A stretch of DNA of 64,000 nt from Pseudomonas fluorescens (lineage in GTDB: Bacteria > Pseudomonadota > Gammaproteobacteria > Pseudomonadales > Pseudomonadaceae): the NCBI RefSeq assembly GCF_902498185.1, contig NZ_CABVIX010000003.1:372001-436000 (forward strand), read 5' to 3'. This document shows positions 49,769 to 59,038 of the stretch, piece after piece (the first letter of the stretch is position 1; each line of letters opens with the position of its first letter). The translations under genes and the position numbers were made by a program. Under the pieces are notes generated by a model, which ran no database searches, was not told the DNA's origin, and saw only the letters and a list, made by a program, of their open reading frames with translations.

Positions 49769-50826
49769 CGTGCGCTCACCTCTGCGCCGTGCAGCGTATC
49801 GCCGCGGGTGTCGATGACCGCCTCGACCGACATCCCGACGCGCAGGCGGTCGAGCAGCGGCTGGCCGGCGTCGAAGACGATCTTCACCGGGATGCGCTGG
49901 ACCACCTTGGTGAAGTTGCCGGTGGCGTTGTCGGGCTTGACCGCCGCGAAGGTCACGCCGGTGGCGGGCGCGATGCTTTCGACATGCCCGCGCAGGGTTT
50001 CGCCCGAGAAGGTATCGACGCTGATGCTCACCGGCTGGCCTGGCTGCACATGGGTCAGCTGGGTTTCCTGGAAGTTGCCGACTACATAGGCCTGGCTCAG
50101 CGGCACCACCGAGAGCAGGCGCGCGCCTGGGTTGACGTAGGCACCGACACGCAGCGCACGCTCGCCGACCATGCCGTCGACGGGTGCCACGATGCGCGTA
50201 TAGGACAGGTCGAGGTTGGCCCGTTCGACCCCGGCTTCGGCGCGCTTGAGCTGGCCGTCGGCACTGGCCACCTGGGCGTTGAGGATATCGATCTGCTTGC
50301 GCGCTGCCAGCAATGCCGCCTGGGTGTTGGCCAGGCGTGCCTTGGCCTGGTCAACGCGGCTGCGCGCCTGTTGAGCATTCTGCACGGTGCCGGCGCCTTG
50401 CTCGGCGAGGCGGCTGTAGCGGGCCACTTCGTGATTGGCGAACGCTGTCTCGGCCTGGGCGGCGCTGACCGCAGCCTGGGCCTGGGCGATCATCGAGCCC
50501 TGGCGGTCGAGGGTAGCGCGGGCATCTTCACTCTGCGCCTTGGCCACCAGCAGTTGCGCCTGGGCGGCGTCGAGGGCGGCCTGGTAGTCACGCTCGTCGA
50601 TCAGCGCCAGCAGCTGGCCGGCCTTGACCTGCTGGTTGTCCTGCACCAGCACATCCTTGATGAAACCCGCGACCTTGGGCGCGACCACGGTGTAGTCGGC
50701 GATCACATAGGCGTCGTTGGTGCTCTGCTCGTGATCGCTGCCCAGCAGCCAGGGGCCGAACAGGCCGGCCAATACGGCCACGGCGAGTACCGCGCCGATC
50801 AGGAGCGTTTTACGGTTGTTGGTCAT
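49765..50826 (-). CDS. Membrane fusion protein, EmrA/HlyD family
   Basis: The product is 353 residues. An N-terminal inner-membrane helix (about 9-28) is followed by a biotinyl-lipoyl-like domain split by a long alpha-helical hairpin (about 95-210, Ala/Gln-rich coiled coil) and a beta-barrel with YTRIVAPVDGMVGERALRVGAYV. It bridges the MFS pump and the NodT channel in the periplasm. It sits 21 bp after the pump gene. Confidence 0.92.
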   Translation of the reverse strand: MTNNRKTLLIGAVLAVAVLAGLFGPWLLGSDHEQSTNDAYVIADYTVVAPKVAGFIKDVLVQDNQQVKAGQLLALIDERDYQAALDAAQAQLLVAKAQSEDARATLDRQGSMIAQAQAAVSAAQAETAFANHEVARYSRLAEQGAGTVQNAQQARSRVDQAKARLANTQAALLAARKQIDILNAQVASADGQLKRAEAGVERANLDLSYTRIVAPVDGMVGERALRVGAYVNPGARLLSVVPLSQAYVVGNFQETQLTHVQPGQPVSISVDTFSGETLRGHVESIAPATGVTFAAVKPDNATGNFTKVVQRIPVKIVFDAGQPLLDRLRVGMSVEAVIDTRGDTLHGAEVSAR

Positions 50827-50847
50827 TTCAGCAGTCTCATCCAGGGA

Positions 50848-52389
50848 TCAGGCCACCGCGCGGGGTGGGTAGACCCGGGTAGGCACAAAGGGAATCAGGC
50901 AGATCAGGGCCACGGCGACCATCGCCATGACCAGGTAAAGGTCGGCCGAGGTCAGCACCACGGCTTGTTCATGAATACGGTGGGCAAGGCCCGGGGTGCG
51001 GTCATCGACCAGCGGGGAATTGCCAAGGCTGTCCACTAGGTGGTTGGAATGAAAATGCCGGCGCAGGGTGCCCAGGGCATCCAGCAAACCTGCCGCGATC
51101 ACTGCCGCCAGGCCCTTGACCGTGTTGAACCAGGCGGAGGCAAAGGGACCGTCCTGCGGGCTCATGCCGTTGGTGGAGAGCATCAGCAGCGGCAGAACGG
51201 CCATAGGCTGGCCAAACACCTGAAGCAGGTACAGGGTGTAGAAGTTGTCGCGTATCCACTCCGACGTCAGCTGGCTGCTGCCCAGGCACGACAGGGCGAG
51301 CATGCCCAGGCCTGCGGCCAGTACCCAGCGGCAATCCACCGCACGGATATTGCACAGTGCCGCCACCAGCGGCAGCGCCAGCAGTTGCGGCATGGCTACC
51401 AGCATCATCAGCGGGCTGGTCTGCGCCGGGCGGTAGCCCTGGATCTGCGCCAGATAGCCCGAGGGAATGCTGCTCACCCCGGAGAGCACGATCAATACCC
51501 CGGCCAGGGTCAGCAAGGCAAAGCTCAAGTTGCGCCGACCCAGCATGCGCAGCTGGAAGAACGGCAGCGGCTCGGACCATTCGTTGAACAGAAACAGCAC
51601 CAGCAGGAGGCTGCCGCCGCCGAGCAGCCAGCAGATCAGCGGCGAATCGAACCAGCCCCAGCGGTCGCCCAGGCTCAGGCCGATCACCAGCGAGCAGATC
51701 GCTGGCAGGCCCAGCACCATGCCGCGCCAGTCGAACTGCTTGAAGCGCTCCAGGCGCAGCGGGTCCTGGGGCAGGCCCCAGGCGACGCAGGCCATCGCCA
51801 GCAACGAAGGCAGCACGATTTGCCAGAATGCCCACTGCCAACCGACGTATTCGGTCCAGAGGCCCGCCAGCGGCGTGCCCAGGTTCGGCCCGAAAGTGGC
51901 GGTCAGGGCATAGCAGGCCAAGCCATAGATCTTGATGCCCGGGGGTAGAAAACGCAGCGCTACGCTCATCAGCATCGGCGGCATCGCACCAGATGCCAGG
52001 CCCTGCAGCACCCGCAGCAGCATCAGGCTGTGCAGGTCCGGCGCATACGGCTGGACCAGACCAAGCACGGCAAAGGCGCCGATGGCGCACAGGGTGTAGC
52101 GGCGCAACGAAAAGGTCGTCGCCAGCCAGGGCGAAAAGGCCATGGCCGACACCGAGGCGGCGGCATACACCGCCAGCAGCCAGGCGCCCTCGTCGGCGCC
52201 AATGCCCATCGCGCCGCGGATATCGGCCAGCGATACCTTGGTGACCATCTCATTGAGGCCAGCGCAGAGTACCGCCAGTAGCACGCCGAACAGCCCGATC
52301 ACCACGCGCAGACCGAAAGCTGCGGGCACGGGCGGGCTGGCCACGGGGGCGGCAGCAAGCGCAGCGGCAGGCGCGGTCAGCGAACTCAT
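50848..52389 (-). CDS. DHA2-family MFS multidrug exporter, EmrB type
   Basis: The product is 513 residues with about 14 transmembrane helices, the size and topology of DHA2 drug:proton antiporters. Motif C-like PNLGTPLAGLW is present in helix 5 (G-rich kink). With the downstream adaptor and outer-membrane lipoprotein it forms a complete tripartite pump. Substrates are unknown; EmrB relatives export hydrophobic, often uncoupler-like or aromatic compounds. A LysR gene lies 120 bp upstream on the same strand. Confidence 0.92.
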   Translation of the reverse strand: MSSLTAPAAALAAAPVASPPVPAAFGLRVVIGLFGVLLAVLCAGLNEMVTKVSLADIRGAMGIGADEGAWLLAVYAAASVSAMAFSPWLATTFSLRRYTLCAIGAFAVLGLVQPYAPDLHSLMLLRVLQGLASGAMPPMLMSVALRFLPPGIKIYGLACYALTATFGPNLGTPLAGLWTEYVGWQWAFWQIVLPSLLAMACVAWGLPQDPLRLERFKQFDWRGMVLGLPAICSLVIGLSLGDRWGWFDSPLICWLLGGGSLLLVLFLFNEWSEPLPFFQLRMLGRRNLSFALLTLAGVLIVLSGVSSIPSGYLAQIQGYRPAQTSPLMMLVAMPQLLALPLVAALCNIRAVDCRWVLAAGLGMLALSCLGSSQLTSEWIRDNFYTLYLLQVFGQPMAVLPLLMLSTNGMSPQDGPFASAWFNTVKGLAAVIAAGLLDALGTLRRHFHSNHLVDSLGNSPLVDDRTPGLAHRIHEQAVVLTSADLYLVMAMVAVALICLIPFVPTRVYPPRAVA

Positions 52390-52509
52390 GCGGTGAAATC
52401 TCCGGCAACAAATTTTCCAGAGACGATTTTAAGAACCCTGAATGCTGATTAAAACTGACATATCGGCACTTTACTGTTGCGCCAAACGCAATCGAAGACT
52501 CGATAAAGG

Positions 52510-53415
52510 TTATGGATCAACGCTGCAGCAGGCCTTGAGGGTCTGGCGAAGCCAGCGGTGGGCGGGATCGTTGTCGTGGCGTGGATGCCAGGCCTGCATG
52601 ACGGTCACCCGCTCCATCGGCAATGGGATCTGGAACGAGCGCAGCGGCAGGCCGAGCTTGGTCACGCTGCTGAGGATATTGGCGGGCATCGGCAGCAGCA
52701 GGTCAGAGTCTGGCAGCGAGAACATCGCCGAATGAAAACTCGGGGTGATCAACGCGACCCGGCGCCGCACCTTGTAGTTGGCCAGTTCCACATCGATAGG
52801 ACCATTGGCCCGCCCGCGCCGCGACACGCTGATCTGCGGGAAGGCAGCAAAGCGCTCGGGGGTGATCTCGTCATCGAAAATCGGGTGGTCGCGCCGGGCC
52901 AGGCCGACGTAGACCGTGTTGAACAAGCTCTGCACCTTGATTTCCGGGCCCAGGTCGATGGTCGAGCTGATGATCAGGTCGGTGCGGCCATCGCGCAGCA
53001 GCGCATCATCATCGCCGCCACTTTCGGGCACGAAGCGCAGCACCGTCTGCGGCGCCTGCTCGTGCATCATGCGCAGCAGCTGCGCGCCATAGAGGGCGAT
53101 GAACAGGTCGTTGGTGCGGATATTGAAGGCCCGGTCAAGGTTGGCCAGCTCGACCTCAGGGCCGTTGCGAAACACCTGACCGGCCTGCTCCACCAGCGCC
53201 CTCACCTGCTCGCGCAGTGCCAGCGCCCGTGGCGTCGGCACCAGGCCCCGGCCCGCGCGCACCAGGATCGGGTCACCCATGGCATCGCGAATCCGCCCCA
53301 GCGTGCGGCTCATGGCCGCCGGACTGAGGTTCATGCGCTGCGCTGCGCCGACCACGCTGCCCTCGTCGAGCAGGGCATCGAGTGCGACCAACAGGTTCAT
53401 ATCCGGGAGCTGCAT
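52510..53415 (-). CDS. LysR-family transcriptional regulator
   Basis: The product is 301 residues. The N-terminal winged HTH reads LDEGSVVGAAQRMNLSPAAMSRTLGRIRDAMGD, close to the NodD/LinR/PcpR branch, and residues about 95-300 form the periplasmic-binding-type effector domain. ATG 53415 starts MQLPDMNLLVALDAL; the frame upstream to 53487 is not supported. Position just upstream of and parallel to the EmrAB-type operon suggests that it controls that pump, by inference. Confidence 0.88.
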   Translation of the reverse strand: MQLPDMNLLVALDALLDEGSVVGAAQRMNLSPAAMSRTLGRIRDAMGDPILVRAGRGLVPTPRALALREQVRALVEQAGQVFRNGPEVELANLDRAFNIRTNDLFIALYGAQLLRMMHEQAPQTVLRFVPESGGDDDALLRDGRTDLIISSTIDLGPEIKVQSLFNTVYVGLARRDHPIFDDEITPERFAAFPQISVSRRGRANGPIDVELANYKVRRRVALITPSFHSAMFSLPDSDLLLPMPANILSSVTKLGLPLRSFQIPLPMERVTVMQAWHPRHDNDPAHRWLRQTLKACCSVDP

Positions 53416-53568
53416 TGCCGGGGGTTTCCATGTGCGGTGACGGGATCGGGAAATCTTACCAGCTTGCCTGGTTTGCGCCCGACACAACTACAGAGTGCAT
53501 GGCACGCCATTTATCGATGATTGGGCATGCTCAAGAATGCCGGTTGACCTTGATCCCATGGAGACCGC

Positions 53569-54018
53569 ATGACCAGCCACGTCCTGATCGCCATCGACGC
53601 CTCCCCCGCCGCCAGCACCCTGCTCGACCTTGCCCGCCGCTATTGCCAGCCCGGTACGCATCACCTGCACGTACTGCTGGCCATCGACTCGACCTTTGCC
53701 GTACACGACCACCTTGCCCCCATTCGCCAGGACGAGGAGCAGGAGTATCCCGCTGCCTGCGAAGAACAGCGCCTGGGCGATGCCGCCATGCTCAAGGCCG
53801 TGACCGCCTTGCGCGAGAGTGGGTTCACCTGCGAAGGCAAGCTGGTCGCCGCGGAGCCGGTGGACGCCATCGTCGGCCAGGCCGAGGTGCTGGGCTGCGA
53901 GCTCATCGTCATGGGGCACCGGCACATGTCGCGGCTGGGGCGGTTGCTGGATCCTTCGATCAGCATGAAGGTGATTGACCGGGTGGAGTGCGCGGTGCTG
54001 GTGGGTCGCGCACGGTAA
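53569..54018 (+). CDS. Universal stress protein, UspA family
   Basis: The product is 149 residues. HVLIAIDASPAAS opens the fold, and VLGCELIVMGHRHMSRLGRLLDPSISMKV is the conserved Gly-rich ATP-binding region G-2x-G-9x-G(S/T) in slightly modified form. A single-domain cytoplasmic UspA-like protein; role in stress survival is by family. It is divergent from the LysR gene and convergent with the AaeA-type adaptor gene. Confidence 0.87.
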   Translation: MTSHVLIAIDASPAASTLLDLARRYCQPGTHHLHVLLAIDSTFAVHDHLAPIRQDEEQEYPAACEEQRLGDAAMLKAVTALRESGFTCEGKLVAAEPVDAIVGQAEVLGCELIVMGHRHMSRLGRLLDPSISMKVIDRVECAVLVGRAR

Positions 54019-54077
54019 GCTCGCTCACAGGTGGATGAGGATTCCGACTTCCAGCAAAGTGGGGCCCTGTCAGGTCT

Positions 54078-54941
54078 TCAGCGCGACAGCGCAGGGGTGA
54101 CGACCACCGTGCACGTCGTCCCCGCCGCCAGCAGGTAACCCTCGGGCACCTGGTCGATATGGATCCGCACCGGCACGCGCTGGGCCAGGCGCACCCAGTT
54201 GAACGTCGGGTTGACGTCGGCGATCAGCTCGCGGCTTTGCGGGTTGTCGCGGTCGTAGATGCCGCGGGCAATGCTTTCGACGTGGCCCTGGAGGCGCTCG
54301 CCGCTCATCATCTGCAGTTCAGCAGGATCACCCACGTTCACATGGGGCAGCTTGGTTTCTTCGAAGAAGCCATACACCCAGAACGAATGCTCGTCGACCA
54401 CCGCCATCTTCGCCTCCCCCATGCGGGCATAGTCACCTCTGTGCACATTGAGGTTGGTCACGTAGCCGTCGACCGTGGCCAGGATCCGGGTACGCGCGAG
54501 GTCGAGCTCAGCCGCGGCGAGCTGGGCCTGGGCTTGCTGGTAGTCGGCCAGGGCCGAGCTTGCGATGTTGCTGGCGTCTTCGCGGCTTTCGCGGGAGATG
54601 ACCAGGTTGTCCAGGTCGGCGCGGCGGCTGGCATTGACCTTGCGCATCTCCCAGGTGGCCTTGCGCGAGGCGGCCAGCGCCTGGGCCTGGCGGACGGCGA
54701 TCCGATAGTGCTCGGGGTCGATCTGGATCAGCAGGTCGCCTTTCTTCACCCGCTGGTTATCGCGCACCGGCACGTCGACCACGTAGCCCGGCACGTCGGC
54801 GGCGACGTTGATGATGTCGGCACGCACGCGGCCGTCGCGGGTCCACGGGGTAGTCATGTAGTGCAGCCACAGCTGCCGGCCGATCACCACGGCAGCGGCC
54901 AGCACGAGCAGGGTGGCGATCAGGCTGAAAAACTTTTTCAT
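54078..54941 (-). CDS. Membrane fusion protein, AaeA/HlyD family
   Basis: The product is 287 residues with an N-terminal anchor (FSLIATLLVLAAAVVIG), the lipoyl half-motifs VPGYVVDVPVRDNQRVKKGDLLIQID and ILATVDGYVTNLNVHRGDYA, and a beta-barrel with WVYGFFEETKLPHV, all characteristic of AaeA, adaptor for FUSC-type aromatic acid exporters. ATG 54941 has GGTGAG upstream; an in-frame GTG at 54956 overlaps the DUF1656 stop (GTGA) and is a real alternative start. Confidence 0.9.
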   Translation of the reverse strand: MKKFFSLIATLLVLAAAVVIGRQLWLHYMTTPWTRDGRVRADIINVAADVPGYVVDVPVRDNQRVKKGDLLIQIDPEHYRIAVRQAQALAASRKATWEMRKVNASRRADLDNLVISRESREDASNIASSALADYQQAQAQLAAAELDLARTRILATVDGYVTNLNVHRGDYARMGEAKMAVVDEHSFWVYGFFEETKLPHVNVGDPAELQMMSGERLQGHVESIARGIYDRDNPQSRELIADVNPTFNWVRLAQRVPVRIHIDQVPEGYLLAAGTTCTVVVTPALSR

Positions 54942-54952
54942 CGACGTGGGAC

Positions 54953-55153
54953 TCACCGGTAGACAAACAGCGCCATGGCGCCAAAGAGGCAGATGAACAG
55001 GCTCAGGCGCAACAGCGCCGGGTGCCAGAAGAAGCGGTAGCCATCGTGGCTGGCGATGAAGCGGTCCAGGCCCCAGGCCAGCCCTGCGGCGAGCAGGAAG
55101 AGCAGTGTCATGGTCGGCATGTACACGCCATGGAAGGCGATCTCACGGGGCAT
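54953..55153 (-). CDS. DUF1656 small membrane protein (AaeX-like)
   Basis: The product is 66 residues with two predicted transmembrane helices (MTLLFLLAAGLAWGLDRF and LRLSLFICLFGAMALFVY). The opening MPREIAFHGVYMP is the DUF1656/AaeX signature. It always accompanies AaeA/AaeB-type pumps; its exact part in the complex is unknown. It overlaps the FUSC gene end and the adaptor start, so the genes are translationally linked. Confidence 0.9.
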   Translation of the reverse strand: MPREIAFHGVYMPTMTLLFLLAAGLAWGLDRFIASHDGYRFFWHPALLRLSLFICLFGAMALFVYR

Positions 55154-57329
55154 GGGGCAGTCCTTGCGCCGGGGCCTGGGAGGCCAGCGGCGACTGTGGG
55201 TCGAGCAGGGAGGTGCGGATGAAGTGCAGGTAGCTCTGCACCCGGCGCAGGGCCGAGGTGTCGAAATGCCGGGCGAAAGGCTCGTCCGTGGCCTGCACGC
55301 GGCTGATGGCGTGGTCCACCGCGACCAGGGCGCGCTCGTGGTTGCTGGCGCTGGGCTGCAGGAACAGCCGCGCCAAGGCCCGGCCCATCACGCGGATCGC
55401 CTGGCGCCAGGGCTGCGATTCGGCGTAGCACGGATGCACGGGAAGCACGGCCTGCTCCTTGCGCAACTCGATGATTGCATGGCCGACTTCCAGCACCACG
55501 AACATCCAGCGCAGTAGCGTGCTCTGCACCCGCGGCTGTCCCGCAGCCAGGCCGTACGCCTGGTGCAGGAGGTCACGGGTGCGGCTCTCGAAGGCCGAGC
55601 CCAACCCGCGCAGACGCCCACTGATGGCGAACAGCACCTGCTCGCGCAGGTCCTGCTCCAGGCGGCTCCAGAGCCAACGGCTGTTGGGCGGCAGAATGAT
55701 CGCCCCCGCCGCGGCGCACACCAGCATGCCCAGGACCATGCCGATGTAGTCGTTGATGAAGCTGTAGGGATCGAACACGGTGAGGTTGTTCGGTACCGAA
55801 CCGATGGCGAAGAACACCAGCAGTCCCACGCCGTAGCCAGCATAGGCCGGCCGTGAGGAAAGGAACGCGCCAAGCACGAACACCGGCGCGAGCACCATGC
55901 ACAGGAGTGGGAATCCATCGATCCAGGGAAACACGAAGAAGGTCTCGAAGAAGCCGATGAAGGCGCCGAGCAAGGTGCCGCAGGCCATCTGGAACGACAT
56001 GCGCTTGGGATTGGGCGAAGCCGCCGAGAGGCCGACCGTGACCGTGGCGATAAGGGTCATCATCGCCCCGCTCGGCCAATCGCTGAGGATCCAGAAGCTG
56101 CCCAGCAGCAACAGCACCACCGACGCGCGCATGCCCGCCGCCAGCGACACCAGCCAGCTGGTCTGCGCCACATAGGGCTCGTCCCACTGTTCGCGCTCAT
56201 GCTTGTGCGCCGAGAGCGAGGCATGGGTCTGGGCGTAGTTGTGCAGGTCGTCGACGAAGCGGTAGAGCAACTCGTAGGCGGTGTGGAAATCCAGCAGGTC
56301 GGATTCACGCGGTCCTGTCTCGACAAACGCGGCGCGCAGGCCACGGATCTGCGCCGGCAGGCCTTCCTTGTACGCAGCAAGCTCGAGCGTCAGGCGCAGC
56401 GCGTCGCCTTCGGTGAGCGCGCGGCCCACGTAAGGTTCGAGCAGTTCATCCAGCGTCCGCAGGCCCGGCTCGATGGCGCTGACGATCTGCAGCGGGCCGC
56501 GCAGGCGCAGGCGTTCGAGCAGCTGGTGCAGGGCGTTGAAGCGCGTGGTGACGGCCATGAACTCACTGTTCATGCGCGCCAGGCGGCGGTTGCGCCGACG
56601 CATGTGCGGGTCTTCGAAGGCGGTGACGTTGCGCAGGCTTTCAAGGCCAACGGCCTCTGCGATGAAGCGCACGTTGCTGGTCTCGAAACGGTCGCGCTGG
56701 CTGTCGCCACGCAGGGCCTCGACGACAAAGCCTGCGAACACCCCGAAACGCTGGTACAAGGCATTGCGCATCGCGGCACTGGCCGACTGGGGCAGGATCG
56801 CCGCGCTCACCAGGGTCGAGACCAGGATGCCGAGGGAGATCTCGAGCCCCCGCCAGACCGCCGCCATGAAGGCATCCTGCGGATGCTCCAGCACCGGCAG
56901 GCCGATCATCGCCGCCGTGTAGCCGGCCAGCACGAAGCCATAGGCGCGAAAAGTGCGATAGCGCATGGCGCCGGCCGAGCACAGGCCGACCCACAGCGCC
57001 AGGCTGGGCAGGAACAGTTCGGTGTTCTGTGGAAACAGTGCGAGCAGCGCGACCATCATCGAGGAGCCCGCCAAGGTACCGAGCACCCGGTAGAAGCTCT
57101 TGGCGAAGACGTGGCCGCTCTGCGGCTGCATGACGATGAAGACGGTGATCATCGCCGTGCGCGGTTGCGGCAGCTCCAGGCGCATGGCCAGCCACAGCGT
57201 GACGAAGGCTGCCACCAGCACCTTGAAGATGTAGACCCAGGTGACGCCGTCAGTGCGCGCCCAGGCGAAAAAACCCCGGCGCCACTCAAGGCCGGCCAGC
57301 CAGCGCCCGGTCAGGCCCAGCGCGGTCAT
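55143..57329 (-). CDS. FUSC-family transporter, AaeB type
   Basis: This 728-residue inner-membrane protein has two blocks of about five to six helices (about residues 30-180 and 385-545) separated by a cytoplasmic helical region, the duplicated FUSC layout. MRLELPQPRTAMITVFIVMQPQSG is the first FUSC repeat. AaeB exports p-hydroxybenzoate and related aromatic acids in E. coli. It overlaps DUF1656 by 11 bp and the OMF gene by 4 bp. Confidence 0.92.
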   Translation of the reverse strand: MTALGLTGRWLAGLEWRRGFFAWARTDGVTWVYIFKVLVAAFVTLWLAMRLELPQPRTAMITVFIVMQPQSGHVFAKSFYRVLGTLAGSSMMVALLALFPQNTELFLPSLALWVGLCSAGAMRYRTFRAYGFVLAGYTAAMIGLPVLEHPQDAFMAAVWRGLEISLGILVSTLVSAAILPQSASAAMRNALYQRFGVFAGFVVEALRGDSQRDRFETSNVRFIAEAVGLESLRNVTAFEDPHMRRRNRRLARMNSEFMAVTTRFNALHQLLERLRLRGPLQIVSAIEPGLRTLDELLEPYVGRALTEGDALRLTLELAAYKEGLPAQIRGLRAAFVETGPRESDLLDFHTAYELLYRFVDDLHNYAQTHASLSAHKHEREQWDEPYVAQTSWLVSLAAGMRASVVLLLLGSFWILSDWPSGAMMTLIATVTVGLSAASPNPKRMSFQMACGTLLGAFIGFFETFFVFPWIDGFPLLCMVLAPVFVLGAFLSSRPAYAGYGVGLLVFFAIGSVPNNLTVFDPYSFINDYIGMVLGMLVCAAAGAIILPPNSRWLWSRLEQDLREQVLFAISGRLRGLGSAFESRTRDLLHQAYGLAAGQPRVQSTLLRWMFVVLEVGHAIIELRKEQAVLPVHPCYAESQPWRQAIRVMGRALARLFLQPSASNHERALVAVDHAISRVQATDEPFARHFDTSALRRVQSYLHFIRTSLLDPQSPLASQAPAQGLPHAP

Positions 57330-58852
57330 GGCCGCTGGCCTGGCGTGTCGAAGATCGCCAGCGTGGCCGGGGTATCGGGCGCACGCTGCTGCTCGTCACT
57401 GGGTGCGTCGCTGCCTGCTTGCAGTCCGCCGCCAAGAGCGGTGACCAGTTCGGCATGGGCGGTCAGGCGCGCGGCCTGGACCTGCTGCTGGATCTGCTGT
57501 TGGCGAAACAGCAGCGTCTGCGCATTGAGCACATCGAGGAAGTCCGTCAGCCCGCGCTGGTAGGCAACGGTAGCGATGTCGCAGGTCTTCTGCGCGGCGG
57601 CCACGGACGCTTGGGCAAAGTGCGCTTGCTCGCGCATCGACTCCCGACGAATCAGCTGGTCGCTGATGCCCTTGAGCGCTTCGATGACGGTCTGGTTGTA
57701 CTGCGCCACGGCGATGTCGTATCCGGCCGATGCAACGCCGAGCTGCGAGCGCAGCCGCCCACCGTCGAAAATCGGCAGGCTGATGGCCGGGCCCGCGTTG
57801 TAGTTGAACTTGCGCCCCGTGAGAAATTCCAGCGGGCCGCCGCCGGTTGCCATGAAGCCAAGCCCGCCGACCAGATTTACATTGGGGAAAAAGCCGGCAT
57901 GGGCGACGTCGATGCCACGGGCCTGGGCCGCGACCTGCCAGCGGCTGGCGACCACGTCGGGGCGTTGGCCGACCAGTTCAGCGGGCAATGCGGAGGGCAG
58001 TTTCAAAGGCGCGCCGAGGGCCAGTCGCGGCCGCTGGAGACTGGCGCCCTCCCCCGGCCCCTGGCCCGCCAAGGCGGCCAGCTGGTTGCGCGCCAGGGCA
58101 ATCTCTTCGTTGAGGGCGTCGAGCTGGCGGTGGGTCTCGGGCAGCGGTGCCTGGGCCTGGCTCACTTCAAGATGGGTACCGATACCGCCGGCCAGGCGCC
58201 GCTCGGCCAAGGCCACGATCTGCTCCTGCTGCGCCAGTTCGGCCTGGACGATGTCGCGCCGGGCAAACTGCAGCGCCAGCTGGATGTACACCTTGACCAC
58301 GTTGTTCTGCAGTTCGAGCTGGGCCTGTCGGGCCAGGGCCGCGCTCATGTGCGCCCGGTCGACGGCCTGCTCGCTGGCATTGCGCTCGCGGCCCCAGAGG
58401 TCAAGGTTGTAGCTCAGGCCAAGTGAGGCATTGTTGTCCCAGGTGTTGGCACCCGACAGCGCGCCCGGGCCATAGAACGGGTCTTCGGGCCAATTGTGGC
58501 GCTTGAGGCTGGCGTCGCCTGTCCCTTGCAGTTTTTCAGCCGACTCGACCACCCCGGCCATCGCCTTGGCCTCACGTACGCGGGCCACGGCCAACGCCAG
58601 GCTGGGGCTGCCAGCCAGGGCCAGTTGTACCCAGCGGTCGAGTTGGGCGTCGCCATAGGCCTGCCACCACTGCTGACGGGGCCAGTGGGCATCCTGGGCG
58701 GCTTCGGCGATGGCCGCGTCGGTGGTCAGGGAATCGGGTTGCAGTGTCTTGCTTTGCGGGGCGATGCCCCAGGTTCCGATACAGCCGCTCAAGGTGAGGC
58801 TAAGGGCACAGGCACTGAACGCATTGAGCGCTCTGTTGATGCGACGCGGCAC
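57326..58852 (-). CDS. Outer-membrane efflux lipoprotein, NodT family
   Basis: The product is 508 residues. The lipobox LTLSGC places the lipidated Cys at 24, followed by two OEP repeats; SLGLSYNLDLWGRERN and LPIFDGGRLRSQLGVASAGYD are typical. It is the first gene of the four-gene AaeAB-type operon OMF-FUSC-DUF1656-adaptor, and distinct in sequence from the OMF of the neighbouring EmrAB-type operon. Confidence 0.92.
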   Translation of the reverse strand: MPRRINRALNAFSACALSLTLSGCIGTWGIAPQSKTLQPDSLTTDAAIAEAAQDAHWPRQQWWQAYGDAQLDRWVQLALAGSPSLALAVARVREAKAMAGVVESAEKLQGTGDASLKRHNWPEDPFYGPGALSGANTWDNNASLGLSYNLDLWGRERNASEQAVDRAHMSAALARQAQLELQNNVVKVYIQLALQFARRDIVQAELAQQEQIVALAERRLAGGIGTHLEVSQAQAPLPETHRQLDALNEEIALARNQLAALAGQGPGEGASLQRPRLALGAPLKLPSALPAELVGQRPDVVASRWQVAAQARGIDVAHAGFFPNVNLVGGLGFMATGGGPLEFLTGRKFNYNAGPAISLPIFDGGRLRSQLGVASAGYDIAVAQYNQTVIEALKGISDQLIRRESMREQAHFAQASVAAAQKTCDIATVAYQRGLTDFLDVLNAQTLLFRQQQIQQQVQAARLTAHAELVTALGGGLQAGSDAPSDEQQRAPDTPATLAIFDTPGQRP

Positions 58853-58933
58853 AGCTGCAAATTCCCGAGGAAGAAATGAAGGACGCTTGGAGAGCGCAAT
58901 TCTAGGGGGCTGTCCGACTGGCGATAAGCGGGT

Positions 58934-58945
58934 ATTCCTGCGAAT
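58934..58945. promoter_or_regulatory. Palindrome in the LysR/efflux divergent promoter region
   Basis: ATTC-CTGC-GAAT at 58934-58945 is a perfect dyad with the T-N-A geometry of LysR binding sites, about 80 bp upstream of the OMF start and 95 bp upstream of the LysR start. It is the best operator candidate between the two genes. Confidence 0.4.
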
Positions 58946-59038
58946 CTTTGTTACGAAAACAGCGATAATCCGGCTTTGGTCGAAAGACCGTCGTGGTCAC
59001 TTCGTGTCACAATTTGGCGTCTACTTTGAGAGCGACCC

